A stretch of 64,000 nucleotides of DNA from Amycolatopsis acidiphila (GCF_021391495.1 NZ_CP090063.1:7626001-7690000), one strand, 5' to 3'. Positions 1 to 8,793 are shown, counted from the first letter of the stretch. The notes: a model not told the origin generated them from the sequence alone. Numbers and translations are program-made.

Positions 1-567
1 CTCGTGCTGCGCGAACCTCTGCGCACCGGTCCCACGCCCGCTGCCGCGTCGAGCATGTTGCCGTGGCGGCGGCGCCGCAGCGACGAGCAGTCGGTGGACG
101 ACGGGGTGCGGCAGGCGGCCGAGCAGCGGCTGGTGCGCCGCCTCGGCGAGGCCACGGAGCTGCTCTCCCCCGCCGGGATCGTCGCCACCCCGCTCGATGC
201 CGCCGCCGCGACCGGGGTGCTGGCGGCGGCGTGCAACCCCGACACCTTCCTGCCGCCGTCAGCGGGGCTTGCTGGGGCCGACGAGGTCGTCACCGCCACC
301 ACCACCTTCACCGACCTCTACGGCCCCGACGAACCCGCCGACGACACCGACCTCGCGGCGCCGTCTCGCCCGGTCCGCACGACGCGCACACCCACGGCGC
401 CGTCATCCCGGCGCCGCGCTCCAGCGACGAGCCCACCCCGCGGCCCGTCGACTCGCGGCCCCGAACCCTCCCGCCCGGCGACCTCCCGATCCAGCCGGTC
501 GCAAGCGGGGCCCTGGCTGCCCGAGGACGAGGACTGGGACTACGACGACGAACTCGAAAGCAGGTAG
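1..567 (+). CDS. Conjugal transfer protein upstream of VirB4, C-terminal end only
   Basis: The reading frame is open from the first base, so the start lies outside the window; only about 188 codons are present. The visible part has a short folded-looking segment (LLSPAGIVATPLDAAAATG, then AAACNPD) followed by a Pro/Ser/Arg/Thr-rich tail and an acidic end rich in Asp, Glu, Trp and Tyr. It stops 7 nt before the VirB4 gene. In actinobacterial conjugative elements this slot is usually filled by an SCO6880-like transfer protein, and the segment around PLDAAAA...LAAACNPD fits that family in my memory, but too little is present to be sure. The low-complexity tail is probably disordered and exposed. 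Confidence 0.55.
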   Translation, partial: LVLREPLRTGPTPAAASSMLPWRRRRSDEQSVDDGVRQAAEQRLVRRLGEATELLSPAGIVATPLDAAAATGVLAAACNPDTFLPPSAGLAGADEVVTATTTFTDLYGPDEPADDTDLAAPSRPVRTTRTPTAPSSRRRAPATSPPRGPSTRGPEPSRPATSRSSRSQAGPWLPEDEDWDYDDELESR

Positions 568-574
568 ACCACTC

Positions 575-2440
575 ATGGCACGCACCAGAAACCACACGCC
601 CGGACACCGTTCCGGGTCGGCGGGGGCGTTCACTCCCGACTCGTTGTCGGTGGCCGCCCGACACCTGGAAATCGGCAACGAGTTCGTCGCCTCGTTCGGC
701 GTCACCGGCTATCCGCAGGAGGTCTATCCCGGGTGGCTCGCCCCGCTGTTGACCTACCCGGCGCGGTTGGACGTCTCGGTGCACGTCCAGCCGGTGGATC
801 CGGCTACCGCCGCCAGCGGGCTGCGCAAGCAGCGCGCGAAGCTGGAGTCGTCCCGGCGGCACAACGCCCGCCATGACCGGCTCGACGACCCCGAGGTGGA
901 CGCCGCCGCCGAGGACGCCGCCGACCTCTCGCGGCGCATCGCGCGCGGCGACGGGCGCCTGTTCCGCTTCGGGCTCTATCTGACCGTGCACGCCCCGGAC
1001 GAGAAGGCGCTCGCCGAAGAGGTCTCGGCGCTGCGGTCGTTGTGCGCGTCGTTGTTGCTGGACGCGAAACCCGCGACGTATCGGGCGTTGCAGGGCTGGG
1101 TGTCCACGTTGCCGCTCGGGCTGGACCCGCTGGGATTGAAGCGGACATTCGACACCGCCGCCGTGTCGGCCGCGTATCCGTTCACCTCGCCGGATCTGCC
1201 GCCGACCGACCCGACCACCTCGGCCCCGTCCGGGGTGCTCTACGGCTACAACGTCGGCAGCTCCGGGCTGGTGCATTGGGATCGGTTCGCCTGCGACAAC
1301 TACAACTCCGTCGTCCTCGGTAGGTCGGGCGCGGGCAAGAGCTATTTCGTCAAGCTCGAGACGCTGCGCAGCCTCTACCGCAACCTCGGCGACGACGAGG
1401 ACGGGTGGGCCTCCGACGGGGTGCAGGCGTTCGTCGTCGACCCCGAGGACGAGTACGCCCGCCTGGCCTCCCAGGTCGGCGGCACCTACGTGCACCTCGG
1501 CGCGGGCGGAGTCAGGTTGAACCCGTTCGACCTGCCCGTGCACACCGACGCACGCGGGCGGCGCACCGCCCCGCAGGACGCGCTCAAGCGGCGCAGCCTG
1601 TTCCTGCACGCCGTGCTCGCCGTCCTGTTCGGTGCCGAGGTCACCGCCGCCGAGCGCGCGGTGCTCGACACCGCGATCACCGCCACCTACCACCACGCGG
1701 GCATCACCGACGACGCCCGGACCTGGACACGCCCGGCGCCGCTGCTGCGCGACCTGCGCGACGTGCTCGCCTCCTCCGGTGACGGTGGTAATGCGGTAGC
1801 GGCCGATCTGGCGGCGAGGCTGCACCCGTTCGTCGACGGCGCGTTCAGCGACCTCTTCGACGGACCCACCACCGCCACCCCGGACGGGCACCTCGTGGTC
1901 TTCTCCCTGCGGGACCTGCCCGACGAGCTGCGCCCGATCGGCACCTTGCTCGTGCTCGACGCCGTCTGGCGCCGCGTCTCCAACCCCGCATACCGCCGGC
2001 CCCGACTCGTGGTGGTCGACGAGGCGTGGCTGCTGATGCAGCAACCCGAAGGCGCCCGCTTCTTGTTCCGGATGGCCAAAGCCGCCCGCAAACACTGGTG
2101 CGGGCTCACGGTGGCGACCCAGGACACCGCCGACGTGCTCGGCAGCGACCTGGGCAAGGCCATCGTGAGCAACGCGGCCACCCAGGTGTTGTTGCGCCAG
2201 GCGCCCCAAGCCATCGACGAGATCGCCGAGACCTTCGACCTTTCCGCCGGAGAGCGGCAGTTCTTGTTGTCCGCCGACCGCGGGCAGGGCTTGTTGTCCT
2301 CGGGGACGCAGCGAGTGGCGTTCCAGTCGCTGGCCTCGCCCACGGAGAACTTCCTGGTCACCACTTCCCCAGAGTTCCTCGCAACTTTACCCGAATCTGA
2401 GCGGAACTCTGGGTATTTGGTGCTTGACGATGATAGCTGA
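575..2440 (+). CDS. VirB4-type conjugation ATPase with C-terminus altered by an insertion
   Basis: A 621-aa cytoplasmic ATPase that would energise the type IV conjugation channel. The ATG at 575 follows the upstream stop by 7 nt. The N-terminal third (to about residue 240) is the VirB4/CagE-like domain. Walker A is GRSGAGKS near residue 249 and Walker B is RLVVVDEAWLL near residues 476-486; the QDTADVLGS and SNAATQVLLRQ segments match the family. The last about 20 residues (from SPEFLA) appear to come from the end of the recombinase element inserted here. A plausible native tail (VTDPAELARFAEHDPD...) lies at 5822-6001, beyond the element. All catalytic motifs precede the break, so the protein may still work with a replaced tail. 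Confidence 0.9.
   Translation: MARTRNHTPGHRSGSAGAFTPDSLSVAARHLEIGNEFVASFGVTGYPQEVYPGWLAPLLTYPARLDVSVHVQPVDPATAASGLRKQRAKLESSRRHNARHDRLDDPEVDAAAEDAADLSRRIARGDGRLFRFGLYLTVHAPDEKALAEEVSALRSLCASLLLDAKPATYRALQGWVSTLPLGLDPLGLKRTFDTAAVSAAYPFTSPDLPPTDPTTSAPSGVLYGYNVGSSGLVHWDRFACDNYNSVVLGRSGAGKSYFVKLETLRSLYRNLGDDEDGWASDGVQAFVVDPEDEYARLASQVGGTYVHLGAGGVRLNPFDLPVHTDARGRRTAPQDALKRRSLFLHAVLAVLFGAEVTAAERAVLDTAITATYHHAGITDDARTWTRPAPLLRDLRDVLASSGDGGNAVAADLAARLHPFVDGAFSDLFDGPTTATPDGHLVVFSLRDLPDELRPIGTLLVLDAVWRRVSNPAYRRPRLVVVDEAWLLMQQPEGARFLFRMAKAARKHWCGLTVATQDTADVLGSDLGKAIVSNAATQVLLRQAPQAIDEIAETFDLSAGERQFLLSADRGQGLLSSGTQRVAFQSLASPTENFLVTTSPEFLATLPESERNSGYLVLDDDS
2368..2413. repeat. Inverted repeat at the terminus of recombinase element copy 1
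   Basis: CCCAGAGTTCC (2368-2378) and GGAACTCTGGG (2403-2413) are a perfect 11-bp inverted pair separated by 24 nt. They sit exactly where VirB4 similarity stops and just beyond the last gene of the element. Paired arms flanking a short core are what a tyrosine recombinase crossover site looks like, so I read this as a candidate recombinase-binding site. It could instead act as a hairpin. No obviously identical arms were found at the other end. Confidence 0.5.
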
Positions 2441-2468
2441 ATCCCGGAGTTGGGGAACTATGGAATCG

Positions 2469-4244
2469 TCATTCCTTTGTGGATTGTTCGTATTCGGCGA
2501 TGCCGGGGTGGTCGACGCTGCTGGTGTAGCGGTAGGCGCCGGCGATGGACAGGCCGAACAGTTCGCAGAGCTGGCGGACGTCGCCGCCGGTGGCGTGGGC
2601 TTCGTCGAGGATGCGGTCCTGGCGGATGGCTTGCGCGATCATGCCGAGCCGTTTGCGGATCCACCACGGGGTCGCGGGCGTGGTGGTGTTGGCGTTGCGG
2701 TAGTGGATGAACAGGTGCGGATTGGCGGTGTCGGGCCAGGTCCGTTGTCGGTAGTCCAGGTAGGCCGACACTCGTGCCCGGACCGGCTCGGCGAGCGGCA
2801 CGATGCGGTCGGGCAGGTAGAGGCGACCGTCGCGCACGTCGGCGAGCTGCAGCTGGAGCAGTTGCCAGATGCGGATGGCGTGGAAGGCCAGCAGCGCGGC
2901 CAACGCCGCGCGGGTCGGGTCGTCGGAGTTGAGCGCGCCGCGCAGCTCGGTGAGATCGATCGGTGCGGGCACGTGTTTGTCCGGGGTGGGCACGCTGATG
3001 CGCGTGGTGGGGTTGATGAAGGTGAGCTTGCGGGCCTTGAGGATCCGGAAGATCGACCGAAGCCCTTGCAGGGTGCTGCTGCGCGGACTGCCGCTGGGCG
3101 GCAGGGCGGCGAGCACGTCGTCGCGGCCGATCTCCCGCAGCGAGGGGTGGGTGCGTGCCCAGGCGCGGATGATCGGCAGCGCGTAGCCCAGCTGCGAACG
3201 CACCGTGTTGTCGGAACGGGGACGAAATCGCGGTGGGGTGGTGCTGCCGTTGCGGGCGATGTCGAACCAGACCTCGAGTTCGTGACGGATGTCCTCGGGC
3301 AGTCCGGTGATCTGCAGCTGGAACCAGCGCTCGGTGGGCGGGACGCGGTCGTCGGCGAGCATGCCGGCGACGGTCAGCACGTCGAGCACCGGGCGCACGG
3401 GGTGCCGGATGCGCGAGAGGGGCAGGACGTCGCTGGCGCGGATCGCGGCACCGGGGGTGTCTTGCATGCCCAGCAGCATCCGGATCGCCCGCTGGGCGCG
3501 TTCGGTGACGGTCCTGCTCCAGCCGTGCGCGGCGGCGTGCTCGCGCACGAACTGGTGCCAGGCGGCCTCGCGGGCCGGGTCGGGCGGCGGTGGGAATCCC
3601 TTGCGCAGTCCGGCTTTCAGGTCCCGCGGCAGTTCGAGCAGCACCAGCTGTTCGTAGGGCACCGGGTGCAGCAACGACAGGTTCGGTGGGATGGTTTTCT
3701 TGACGTAGGGCCGTTGGCCCTGTCCTTCGCGGTGCCACATGCCGGCGAAGAACAGCTGCTGCCCGAACACGTTGGCCTCGGCCAGACTGATGCTGCTGGG
3801 CCGCTGGTCGCGGTCCTGGGCGAGCAGGCTGCGCGTCTTGCAGCACAACCGGCACGACCCGCCCTCGTTGAGCGCCACCTCGTTCCCGCAGGTGTCGCAC
3901 ACACCCTTGTGTCGGTATTTCTCGCGCCAGCTACGGCAGCCCACGCACAGCCAACCGTAGGTGCGGGTCACGCCCCAGGCGTGGCAGTCGAGACACGAGT
4001 CGACCACGACCGTTTGTCGCGCGAGCGTGCCGGGCGACTGCCACAGCGGCGACTTCTCGCCGGGCGCGTGGCTGTGGCAGCGGGCGCACAGCCCGGACGT
4101 GTAATAGTCGTTTGTGGACCCGCATTTGCGGCACGGTGGCGGGGCGATCGGGCCGCCGGGCCAGCACTGGAAGCAGTACGGGACCTCCCGCATCGCCGGG
4201 GGACGCACCCCGCACACCCGGCAGCGGCGGGGACGCCCGGTCAC
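2469..4244 (-). CDS. Zinc-finger-rich diverged tyrosine recombinase (trio gene 3, copy 1)
   Basis: 591 aa. The first about 130 residues carry a run of CxxC/CxxxC pairs (for example CRVCG, CFQC, CRKCG, CARCHSH, CDTCGN, CRLCCK), suggesting several zinc ribbons. The C-terminal half has the layout of a tyrosine recombinase: an arm-binding-like segment (LQGLRSIFRILKARKLTF), AALLAFHAIRIWQLL around the first catalytic Arg, then AIRQDRILDEA and LFGLSIAGAYRYT at the end. The expected HxxR and GH positions appear as IRQDR and GL, so key histidines look lost while the final Tyr remains. It starts in a 4-nt overlap with the XRE-like gene. It probably acts as a DNA-binding or accessory partner of the active recombinase. 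The homologue in copy 2 is 557 aa. Confidence 0.75.
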   Translation of the reverse strand: MTGRPRRCRVCGVRPPAMREVPYCFQCWPGGPIAPPPCRKCGSTNDYYTSGLCARCHSHAPGEKSPLWQSPGTLARQTVVVDSCLDCHAWGVTRTYGWLCVGCRSWREKYRHKGVCDTCGNEVALNEGGSCRLCCKTRSLLAQDRDQRPSSISLAEANVFGQQLFFAGMWHREGQGQRPYVKKTIPPNLSLLHPVPYEQLVLLELPRDLKAGLRKGFPPPPDPAREAAWHQFVREHAAAHGWSRTVTERAQRAIRMLLGMQDTPGAAIRASDVLPLSRIRHPVRPVLDVLTVAGMLADDRVPPTERWFQLQITGLPEDIRHELEVWFDIARNGSTTPPRFRPRSDNTVRSQLGYALPIIRAWARTHPSLREIGRDDVLAALPPSGSPRSSTLQGLRSIFRILKARKLTFINPTTRISVPTPDKHVPAPIDLTELRGALNSDDPTRAALAALLAFHAIRIWQLLQLQLADVRDGRLYLPDRIVPLAEPVRARVSAYLDYRQRTWPDTANPHLFIHYRNANTTTPATPWWIRKRLGMIAQAIRQDRILDEAHATGGDVRQLCELFGLSIAGAYRYTSSVDHPGIAEYEQSTKE

Positions 4245-4552
4245 GCCGGCGGCACCGATCGATGTCGCCCCAGCCGCGGGGTGATCGGCGCGACCGTGCC
4301 CGTGTCGGCCTTGCGGGGCCGACGAGCGGCGACCTTCTCCGGCTCGGGGATCAGCAGATCAGTCGGTGCGCACTCCAGCACCGCGCAGATCACGTCGAGA
4401 TCATCGAGCCGGATCGTGGTGGGATTGCCGATCCACAGGTTCGACATCTTGCCCGCGCTGATATCCAATCCCGCCTCGGCGAGCCTGCGGCGCATCTCCG
4501 TGGACTTCCAGATCCCTGCCTCGGCGGCTTTCATTCGCAGGTTCCAGCGCAT
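4241..4552 (-). CDS. Small XRE-like helix-turn-helix protein (trio gene 2, copy 1)
   Basis: 103 aa. The segment MRRRLAEAGLDISAGKMSNL, then GNPTTIRLDDLDVICAVLEC with PTDLL, matches the Cro/XRE helix-turn-helix in which the last helices position a low-copy repressor. A basic tail ends in RHRSVPPA. The ATG at 4552 lies 4 nt after the recombinase stop, and its stop overlaps the start of gene 3 by 4 nt, so the three genes are translationally coupled. It is likely a regulator or directionality factor of the element. The equivalent protein in copy 2 is clearly related through its whole length. Confidence 0.8.
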   Translation of the reverse strand: MRWNLRMKAAEAGIWKSTEMRRRLAEAGLDISAGKMSNLWIGNPTTIRLDDLDVICAVLECAPTDLLIPEPEKVAARRPRKADTGTVAPITPRLGRHRSVPPA

Positions 4553-4556
4553 CGCG

Positions 4557-5642
4557 CTACCCTTCCTCGGTGCCCAGCCGGGCGGCCACGCGCTGGTTGG
4601 CCTTGGCCCAGGCATGTTCGACGTGCTCGGACTCCACGTGGATGTACGCGGTCGTGGTCGAGAGCCACGAGTGGCCCAAAACCTCTTGTATAGCTTTAAG
4701 ATCCATGCCTCGCGCATACAGCGACGATGCACAGTAGTGCCGCAATGTATGCGGTGTCAGCCTTCCTGCCCAGTCCGGCAGCCATCGTCCGGTCGCCTCC
4801 GCCAACCCGTCCCGCAACGTCTGGTCACCAACCCGGCCACAGAATCCGGTGTGCGGGTCCTGGCGCTCACTCGGCAGCAGCGGCGCGTCGGGATGCTCCC
4901 AGTCCTCGCCGAACTGGTGACGCACTTCCACCAGCCACCAGTCCAGCAACTCGGCCACCGAGTTGATCGCCGGAACGAGCCTCGTCTTCGGGCCGCGTCC
5001 CCGGCTTCCTTTGCCGAATCGGACATGCAGCTTGCCGTACTCGCCCAGATCCCGGCGCCAGTCGCGCATGTCGAGCATGTAGGTCTCCTGGATCCGCAAC
5101 CCCGCCCGGCGCCACAACGACGCCGCCAGATAGTCCCGAGCCGCAGTGCGGAACTTCCGGGCGTGCTCCAGCGAGTCCCGCCACTCGGTGAACAACAGCT
5201 CGGTTTCCTTGTCCGAGGGCGGTATTCGAGGTGTCCCGTAGTCGGCCTTGGCCGGCCGGTTGTGCTCGTCGATCGGTTGCGCCACCACACACCCGGCGAG
5301 CGCGTGAATGTCGCCCTGATAACGGCCGATCAGGAAATCGAAGAAGTGCCCGATCGCCCACGCCTTGTGCTGCACCGTCAACCGGGACCTGCCCAGATCC
5401 TTGCGCTGGCGAACCAGAAACCGGTCCGCGTCAGCAGGCTCGGCTGTCCACACCGGACGACCGAGGAATTGGATGAACTCGAAGATCGCTGCTCGGTCGT
5501 TGTTCACCGTGCTGTCGCAGACTCCCGCCCCCATCGAGGCAAGCAGGTACTGATCGACGAGCTCCTGCTCGAAGTCCTCCAGGTCCTGGGTCGTGCTCAG
5601 CTTCCGCGGCCCGCGCAGCGACCGCACCACCGCCAGCCCCAC
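4557..5642 (-). CDS. Tyrosine recombinase, catalytically complete (trio gene 1, copy 1)
   Basis: 361 aa. An N-terminal SAM-like core-binding domain (about 15-120: DLEDFEQELVDQYLL, FDFLIGRYQGDIHAL) precedes the catalytic domain. Active-site residues are visible: Arg in LWRRAGLRIQE, Lys in FGKGSRG, His and Arg in TPHTLRHYCAS, His in LGHSWLS and the nucleophile Tyr in TTTAYIHV. I chose the GTG at 5642 because a GGGAGG ribosome-binding site precedes it and because the copy 2 gene has a GTG at exactly the same aligned position; a TTG at 5684 would add 14 residues. It should cut and rejoin the element ends. About two-thirds of residues match the copy 2 protein by eye. Confidence 0.88.
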   Translation of the reverse strand: MGLAVVRSLRGPRKLSTTQDLEDFEQELVDQYLLASMGAGVCDSTVNNDRAAIFEFIQFLGRPVWTAEPADADRFLVRQRKDLGRSRLTVQHKAWAIGHFFDFLIGRYQGDIHALAGCVVAQPIDEHNRPAKADYGTPRIPPSDKETELLFTEWRDSLEHARKFRTAARDYLAASLWRRAGLRIQETYMLDMRDWRRDLGEYGKLHVRFGKGSRGRGPKTRLVPAINSVAELLDWWLVEVRHQFGEDWEHPDAPLLPSERQDPHTGFCGRVGDQTLRDGLAEATGRWLPDWAGRLTPHTLRHYCASSLYARGMDLKAIQEVLGHSWLSTTTAYIHVESEHVEHAWAKANQRVAARLGTEEG

Positions 5643-5821
5643 CGCGCCTCCCGACCGTGTCCCCGAGTTGAACGGAAACGACAATGCCTCATCAACATCG
5701 GCAGCCTGTCGGAAATCCTGACGTCATGTCAGAGAGTCCACACCATCGAGTGAGAGCGCGCTGGCCAGCGCCCCAGCGTCGACAAAGAACAGCCAGCACC
5801 GACGAACACCGGGAAGTTCCG

Positions 5822-6001
5822 GTAACCGACCCCGCCGAACTCGCCCGGTTCGCCGAACACGATCCGGACGCCACCGACAGCGGTCTCGCCGACGCCTACG
5901 TCGACCTCGGGCCCGCCGACTCCCTCGCCATGGACGACGCCCCGGACCCCGACGACACCGGGTTCGACGACGCGGCGCAGGTCGACCTCGACCCCGCGTG
6001 A
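5822..6001 (+). pseudogene. Displaced C-terminal tail of the VirB4 gene
   Basis: After the element the plus strand resumes with an open frame encoding VTDPAELARFAEHDPD and then a very acidic tail ending at 6001. This resembles the VTTSPEFLA stretch at the break in the VirB4 gene, where VTDPAEL would be a natural continuation, and the acidic low-complexity style fits a VirB4 tail. No convincing ribosome-binding site or start lies at the beginning. I infer it is the severed 3' end. Alternatively it is part of a small separate protein starting at 5684, but that would begin inside the element. Confidence 0.6.
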
Positions 6002-6065
6002 CCCGGCCCCGAGCCGATCTCGATTTTCCTTGTCTCGCACGAGTTCCCGGAAGGGAGTACCCGCT

Positions 6066-8663
6066 ATGGCTACGCGCGCTGCGGCATCGCCGGTGACGGC
6101 GAACTGGGTAGGTGACTACCTGCGCGACCCGGGCGGCACCACCGGCGATCTGCTCGCCGCCCTGCGCGATTGGGCGCTGGTGTGGGGACCGGTCGCCGTC
6201 CCGGCCCTGGCCGTGGCCCTGGCGGGCTGGATCGCCGCCCGGCGCTGGTGGCGCGCTCGCCGTCACACCGCCCTGCAGGTCGATGCTCGCCGGATCACCG
6301 TGCTCGCCCCGCCCACCGTGGATCCCGCCGGCGGGGCCGCGGTGTGGTCCAACCTCGTCGGGCTCTTGCGCCCGGCCTGGCGGCGGCTGTGGGCCGGCCA
6401 ACCGCACCTCGCGATGGAGTACGTGTTCGGCGAGCACGGCGTCACCGTGCAGTTCTGGGTCCCCGGCGTCATCCCGCCGTCCCTGGTCGAGCGGGCGGTC
6501 GAGGCCGCCTGGCCCGGGTCGCACACCCGCACCAGCGCCGCCACCTCCCCGTTCCCCGCCCTGGAGACCGGGCGGCGGCGGATCACCGTCGGCGGGCAAC
6601 TGCGCCTCGCCCGCTCCGAAGCACTGCCCATCCGTACGGCGTTTGACGCCGATCCGATCCGCGGGCTCCTGGGCGCCCCGGTCGGGCTCGGCCGCGACGA
6701 GCACGCCTGCGTGCAGATCCTCGCCCGCCCGGTCACCGGCCGCCGCGTCGCCCAGGCCCGCCGCGCCGCCCGCCGAGTGCACCAGGGCTCGTCGGGTCGC
6801 CTCGGCGGCCGGATCCTCGACGCGATCACGCCGGGCGCGAAGGCCACCCGCGGCGGCCGGACCTCGGACTCGCGGCGCATCAGCCAGGACCCGCAGCTGT
6901 CGCTGGAATATTCCGCCCAGAACAAGGCCATCGTGGGCAAACAGCGCGGCTCCCAGTACGAGACCGTGATCCGCTACGCCGTCGCCGCCGACCTGCCTGC
7001 CGAGGCCACCGACGAGCTGGCGCGCCAGGCCCGCGACACCGCGCGCGGGCGGGCGCACGCGCTGGCCGCCGCGTTCGCCGCCTACACCGAGCACAACCAC
7101 TACACCCGCACCCGCCTGCGCCACCCCGCGCACGCGCTCGCCGAACGGCGCCTCGACCGCGGTGACCTGCTGTCGGTGCCGGAGCTGGCGGCGCTCGCGC
7201 ACCTGCCCACCGACGCCGAGATCCCCGGTGTCGAACGGGCGGGCGCCAAGGCCGTCGCCCCGCCGCCCGGGGTCGCCACACCGGGGCCGGAGGTCAAACC
7301 GCTGGGGCAGTCCGATACCGGGCACGCCCGTCCGGTCGGGCTGCGGGTCGCCGACGCACGCCACCACCTCCACGTGCTCGGCGCCACCGGCAGCGGGAAG
7401 TCGACCTTGCTGGGCAACATGATCCTCGACGACGCGGACAACCATCGCGGTGTCGTCCTGATCGACCCGAAGGGCGACTTGGTCACCGACGTCCTCAACC
7501 GCCTGCCGCGCTCGGCAGCGGAGCGAGTGGTGCTCTTCGACGCCGACTCCCTGCACCGCCCACCCATCCTCAACCCGTTGGAGGGCGGGGAAACCGACCG
7601 CGAAGTCGACAACCTCGTGTCGGTGTTCCGCCGGGTGTATTCCGCGTTCTGGGGGCCGCGCACCGACGACCTGATGCGCGCCGCCTGCCTCACCCTGCGC
7701 GCCCAGGAAGGCGTGCCCACCCTGGCCGATCTACCGAAACTCCTGGCCAGTGAAGCGTTCCGGTCCCGCATCACCGCCGGGCTCACCGATCCGGTGCTGA
7801 CCGGATTCTGGGAGTGGTACGACGACCTCACCGACAGCTCCCGCAGCCAAGTGATCTCGCCGCTGATGAACAAGCTGCGGGCGTTTCTGTTGCGGCCCTT
7901 CGTGAAAGAGGCCATCGCCGGAGGACGCTCCACTGTGGACATGGCCGAGGTGCTCGACGAGGGCGGGATCTGCCTGGTGCGTATCCCGAAAGGCTCGCTC
8001 GGTGAGGAGACCACGCGGCTGGTCGGGTCGCTGGTGGTGGCCCGCACGTGGCAGGCGACCACCGCCCGTGCCCGCGTTCCGCAGCGCCTGCGCCCGGACG
8101 CGAGCCTCGTGGTCGATGAATGCCACAACTTTCTGAATCTTCCCTATCCGCTGGAAGACATGCTCGCCGAAGCGCGCGGATTTCGTGTCTCGATGACCTT
8201 GGCCCACCAGCACCTCGGGCAGCTCTCCCGCGAATTGAAGGAAGGCATCTCCACCAACGCCCGTAGCAAAGTCTTCTTCTCCGCCAGCCCCGAAGACGCC
8301 CGCGAACTCGCCCGGCACACCGCGCCCCGGCTGTCCGATCACGACCTGTCCCACCTCGGCGTCTACCACACGGCGACGCGGCTAGTGGTGCGCGGCGAGG
8401 AGACCGAGCCCTTCACCATGACCACCACGCCTTTGCCCGACCCCATTCCCGGGCGGGCACGCGAAATCCGTGCCGTACTCCGCGCCCAGCGCCGAGCGCA
8501 CGGCACCGCGACCAGCGACGGCGCCACGACCACCCGCGCCAGTACTCCCGCCACCGCGACCAAGACGCGGTCCGGGCCGACCGGGCGGCGGGTTCCGCCG
8601 ACCGGTCGGCGGGTTCCGCCGACCCGGCCGCCCAAGACCGACCCGCGCCGCACCCGCCCCTAA
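6066..8663 (+). CDS. VirD4/TraG-type coupling ATPase
   Basis: 865 aa. It would couple the DNA-relaxase complex to the conjugation channel at the inner membrane. One N-terminal membrane segment is seen at about residues 38-58 (GPVAVPALAVALAGW), followed by a basic stretch. Walker A is GATGSGKST near residue 439, and VVLIDPKGDLV follows about 35 residues later; Walker B is LVVDECHNF near residue 684. The last 60 residues are Pro/Arg/Thr-rich and contain a duplicated GRRVPPT unit encoded by a 21-bp tandem repeat near 8580-8625. The ATG at 6066 was chosen over the one at 6030 because the peptide then leads directly into the membrane anchor. It lies in the same rightward transfer operon as VirB4. 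Confidence 0.88.
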   Translation: MATRAAASPVTANWVGDYLRDPGGTTGDLLAALRDWALVWGPVAVPALAVALAGWIAARRWWRARRHTALQVDARRITVLAPPTVDPAGGAAVWSNLVGLLRPAWRRLWAGQPHLAMEYVFGEHGVTVQFWVPGVIPPSLVERAVEAAWPGSHTRTSAATSPFPALETGRRRITVGGQLRLARSEALPIRTAFDADPIRGLLGAPVGLGRDEHACVQILARPVTGRRVAQARRAARRVHQGSSGRLGGRILDAITPGAKATRGGRTSDSRRISQDPQLSLEYSAQNKAIVGKQRGSQYETVIRYAVAADLPAEATDELARQARDTARGRAHALAAAFAAYTEHNHYTRTRLRHPAHALAERRLDRGDLLSVPELAALAHLPTDAEIPGVERAGAKAVAPPPGVATPGPEVKPLGQSDTGHARPVGLRVADARHHLHVLGATGSGKSTLLGNMILDDADNHRGVVLIDPKGDLVTDVLNRLPRSAAERVVLFDADSLHRPPILNPLEGGETDREVDNLVSVFRRVYSAFWGPRTDDLMRAACLTLRAQEGVPTLADLPKLLASEAFRSRITAGLTDPVLTGFWEWYDDLTDSSRSQVISPLMNKLRAFLLRPFVKEAIAGGRSTVDMAEVLDEGGICLVRIPKGSLGEETTRLVGSLVVARTWQATTARARVPQRLRPDASLVVDECHNFLNLPYPLEDMLAEARGFRVSMTLAHQHLGQLSRELKEGISTNARSKVFFSASPEDARELARHTAPRLSDHDLSHLGVYHTATRLVVRGEETEPFTMTTTPLPDPIPGRAREIRAVLRAQRRAHGTATSDGATTTRASTPATATKTRSGPTGRRVPPTGRRVPPTRPPKTDPRRTRP

Positions 8664-8793
8664 CTCCCGCACGCGGCGACTTCGCCGCACCCACAAAAGA
8701 AATAGCCACCGCCATCGGCCACGCCCGGGGCTCAGTTCGGGCTGCCCACAGCACTTGTCCACACCCTGTTCACAACTCCGCGAAGGAGCGCTC

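Larger units (their letters stand above)
2365..5825 (-). mobile_element. Recombinase-trio mobile element, copy 1
   Basis: About 3.4 kb holding three leftward genes: tyrosine recombinase, small XRE-like protein, and zinc-finger/diverged recombinase. It splits the 3' end of the VirB4 gene. The ends are estimated. On the right, the host frame resumes at 5822 with codons for VTDPAEL. On the left, VirB4 sequence gives way after about 2365, where an 11-bp inverted repeat begins. DNA resembling copy 2 at 36.0-39.3 kb extends beyond the genes: a CACTCG..TGG.GTG block and a GCCGATGTT block upstream, and a CCC.GAG..TCCG block downstream. The gene set recalls Tn554 (TnpA, TnpB, TnpC) and RIT-type elements, but the gene order with a central XRE-like protein differs. 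No transposase of the DDE type is present. Confidence 0.8.

Noticed and set aside
308..2209. Long frame antisense to the VirB4 gene
   Set aside because: The plus strand has clear Walker motifs and VirB4 layout; the antisense peptide is low-complexity.
2424..5753. 1109-codon open frame antisense to recombinase copy 1
   Set aside because: It runs in the exact reverse-complement codon register of the recombinase and zinc-finger genes. Its openness only reflects the rarity of TTA, CTA and TCA codons in GC-rich genes.
8580..8625. 21-bp tandem repeat as a replication iteron
   Set aside because: It lies inside the coding region for a Pro/Arg-rich tail and encodes a duplicated GRRVPPT peptide; two copies are too few for iterons.
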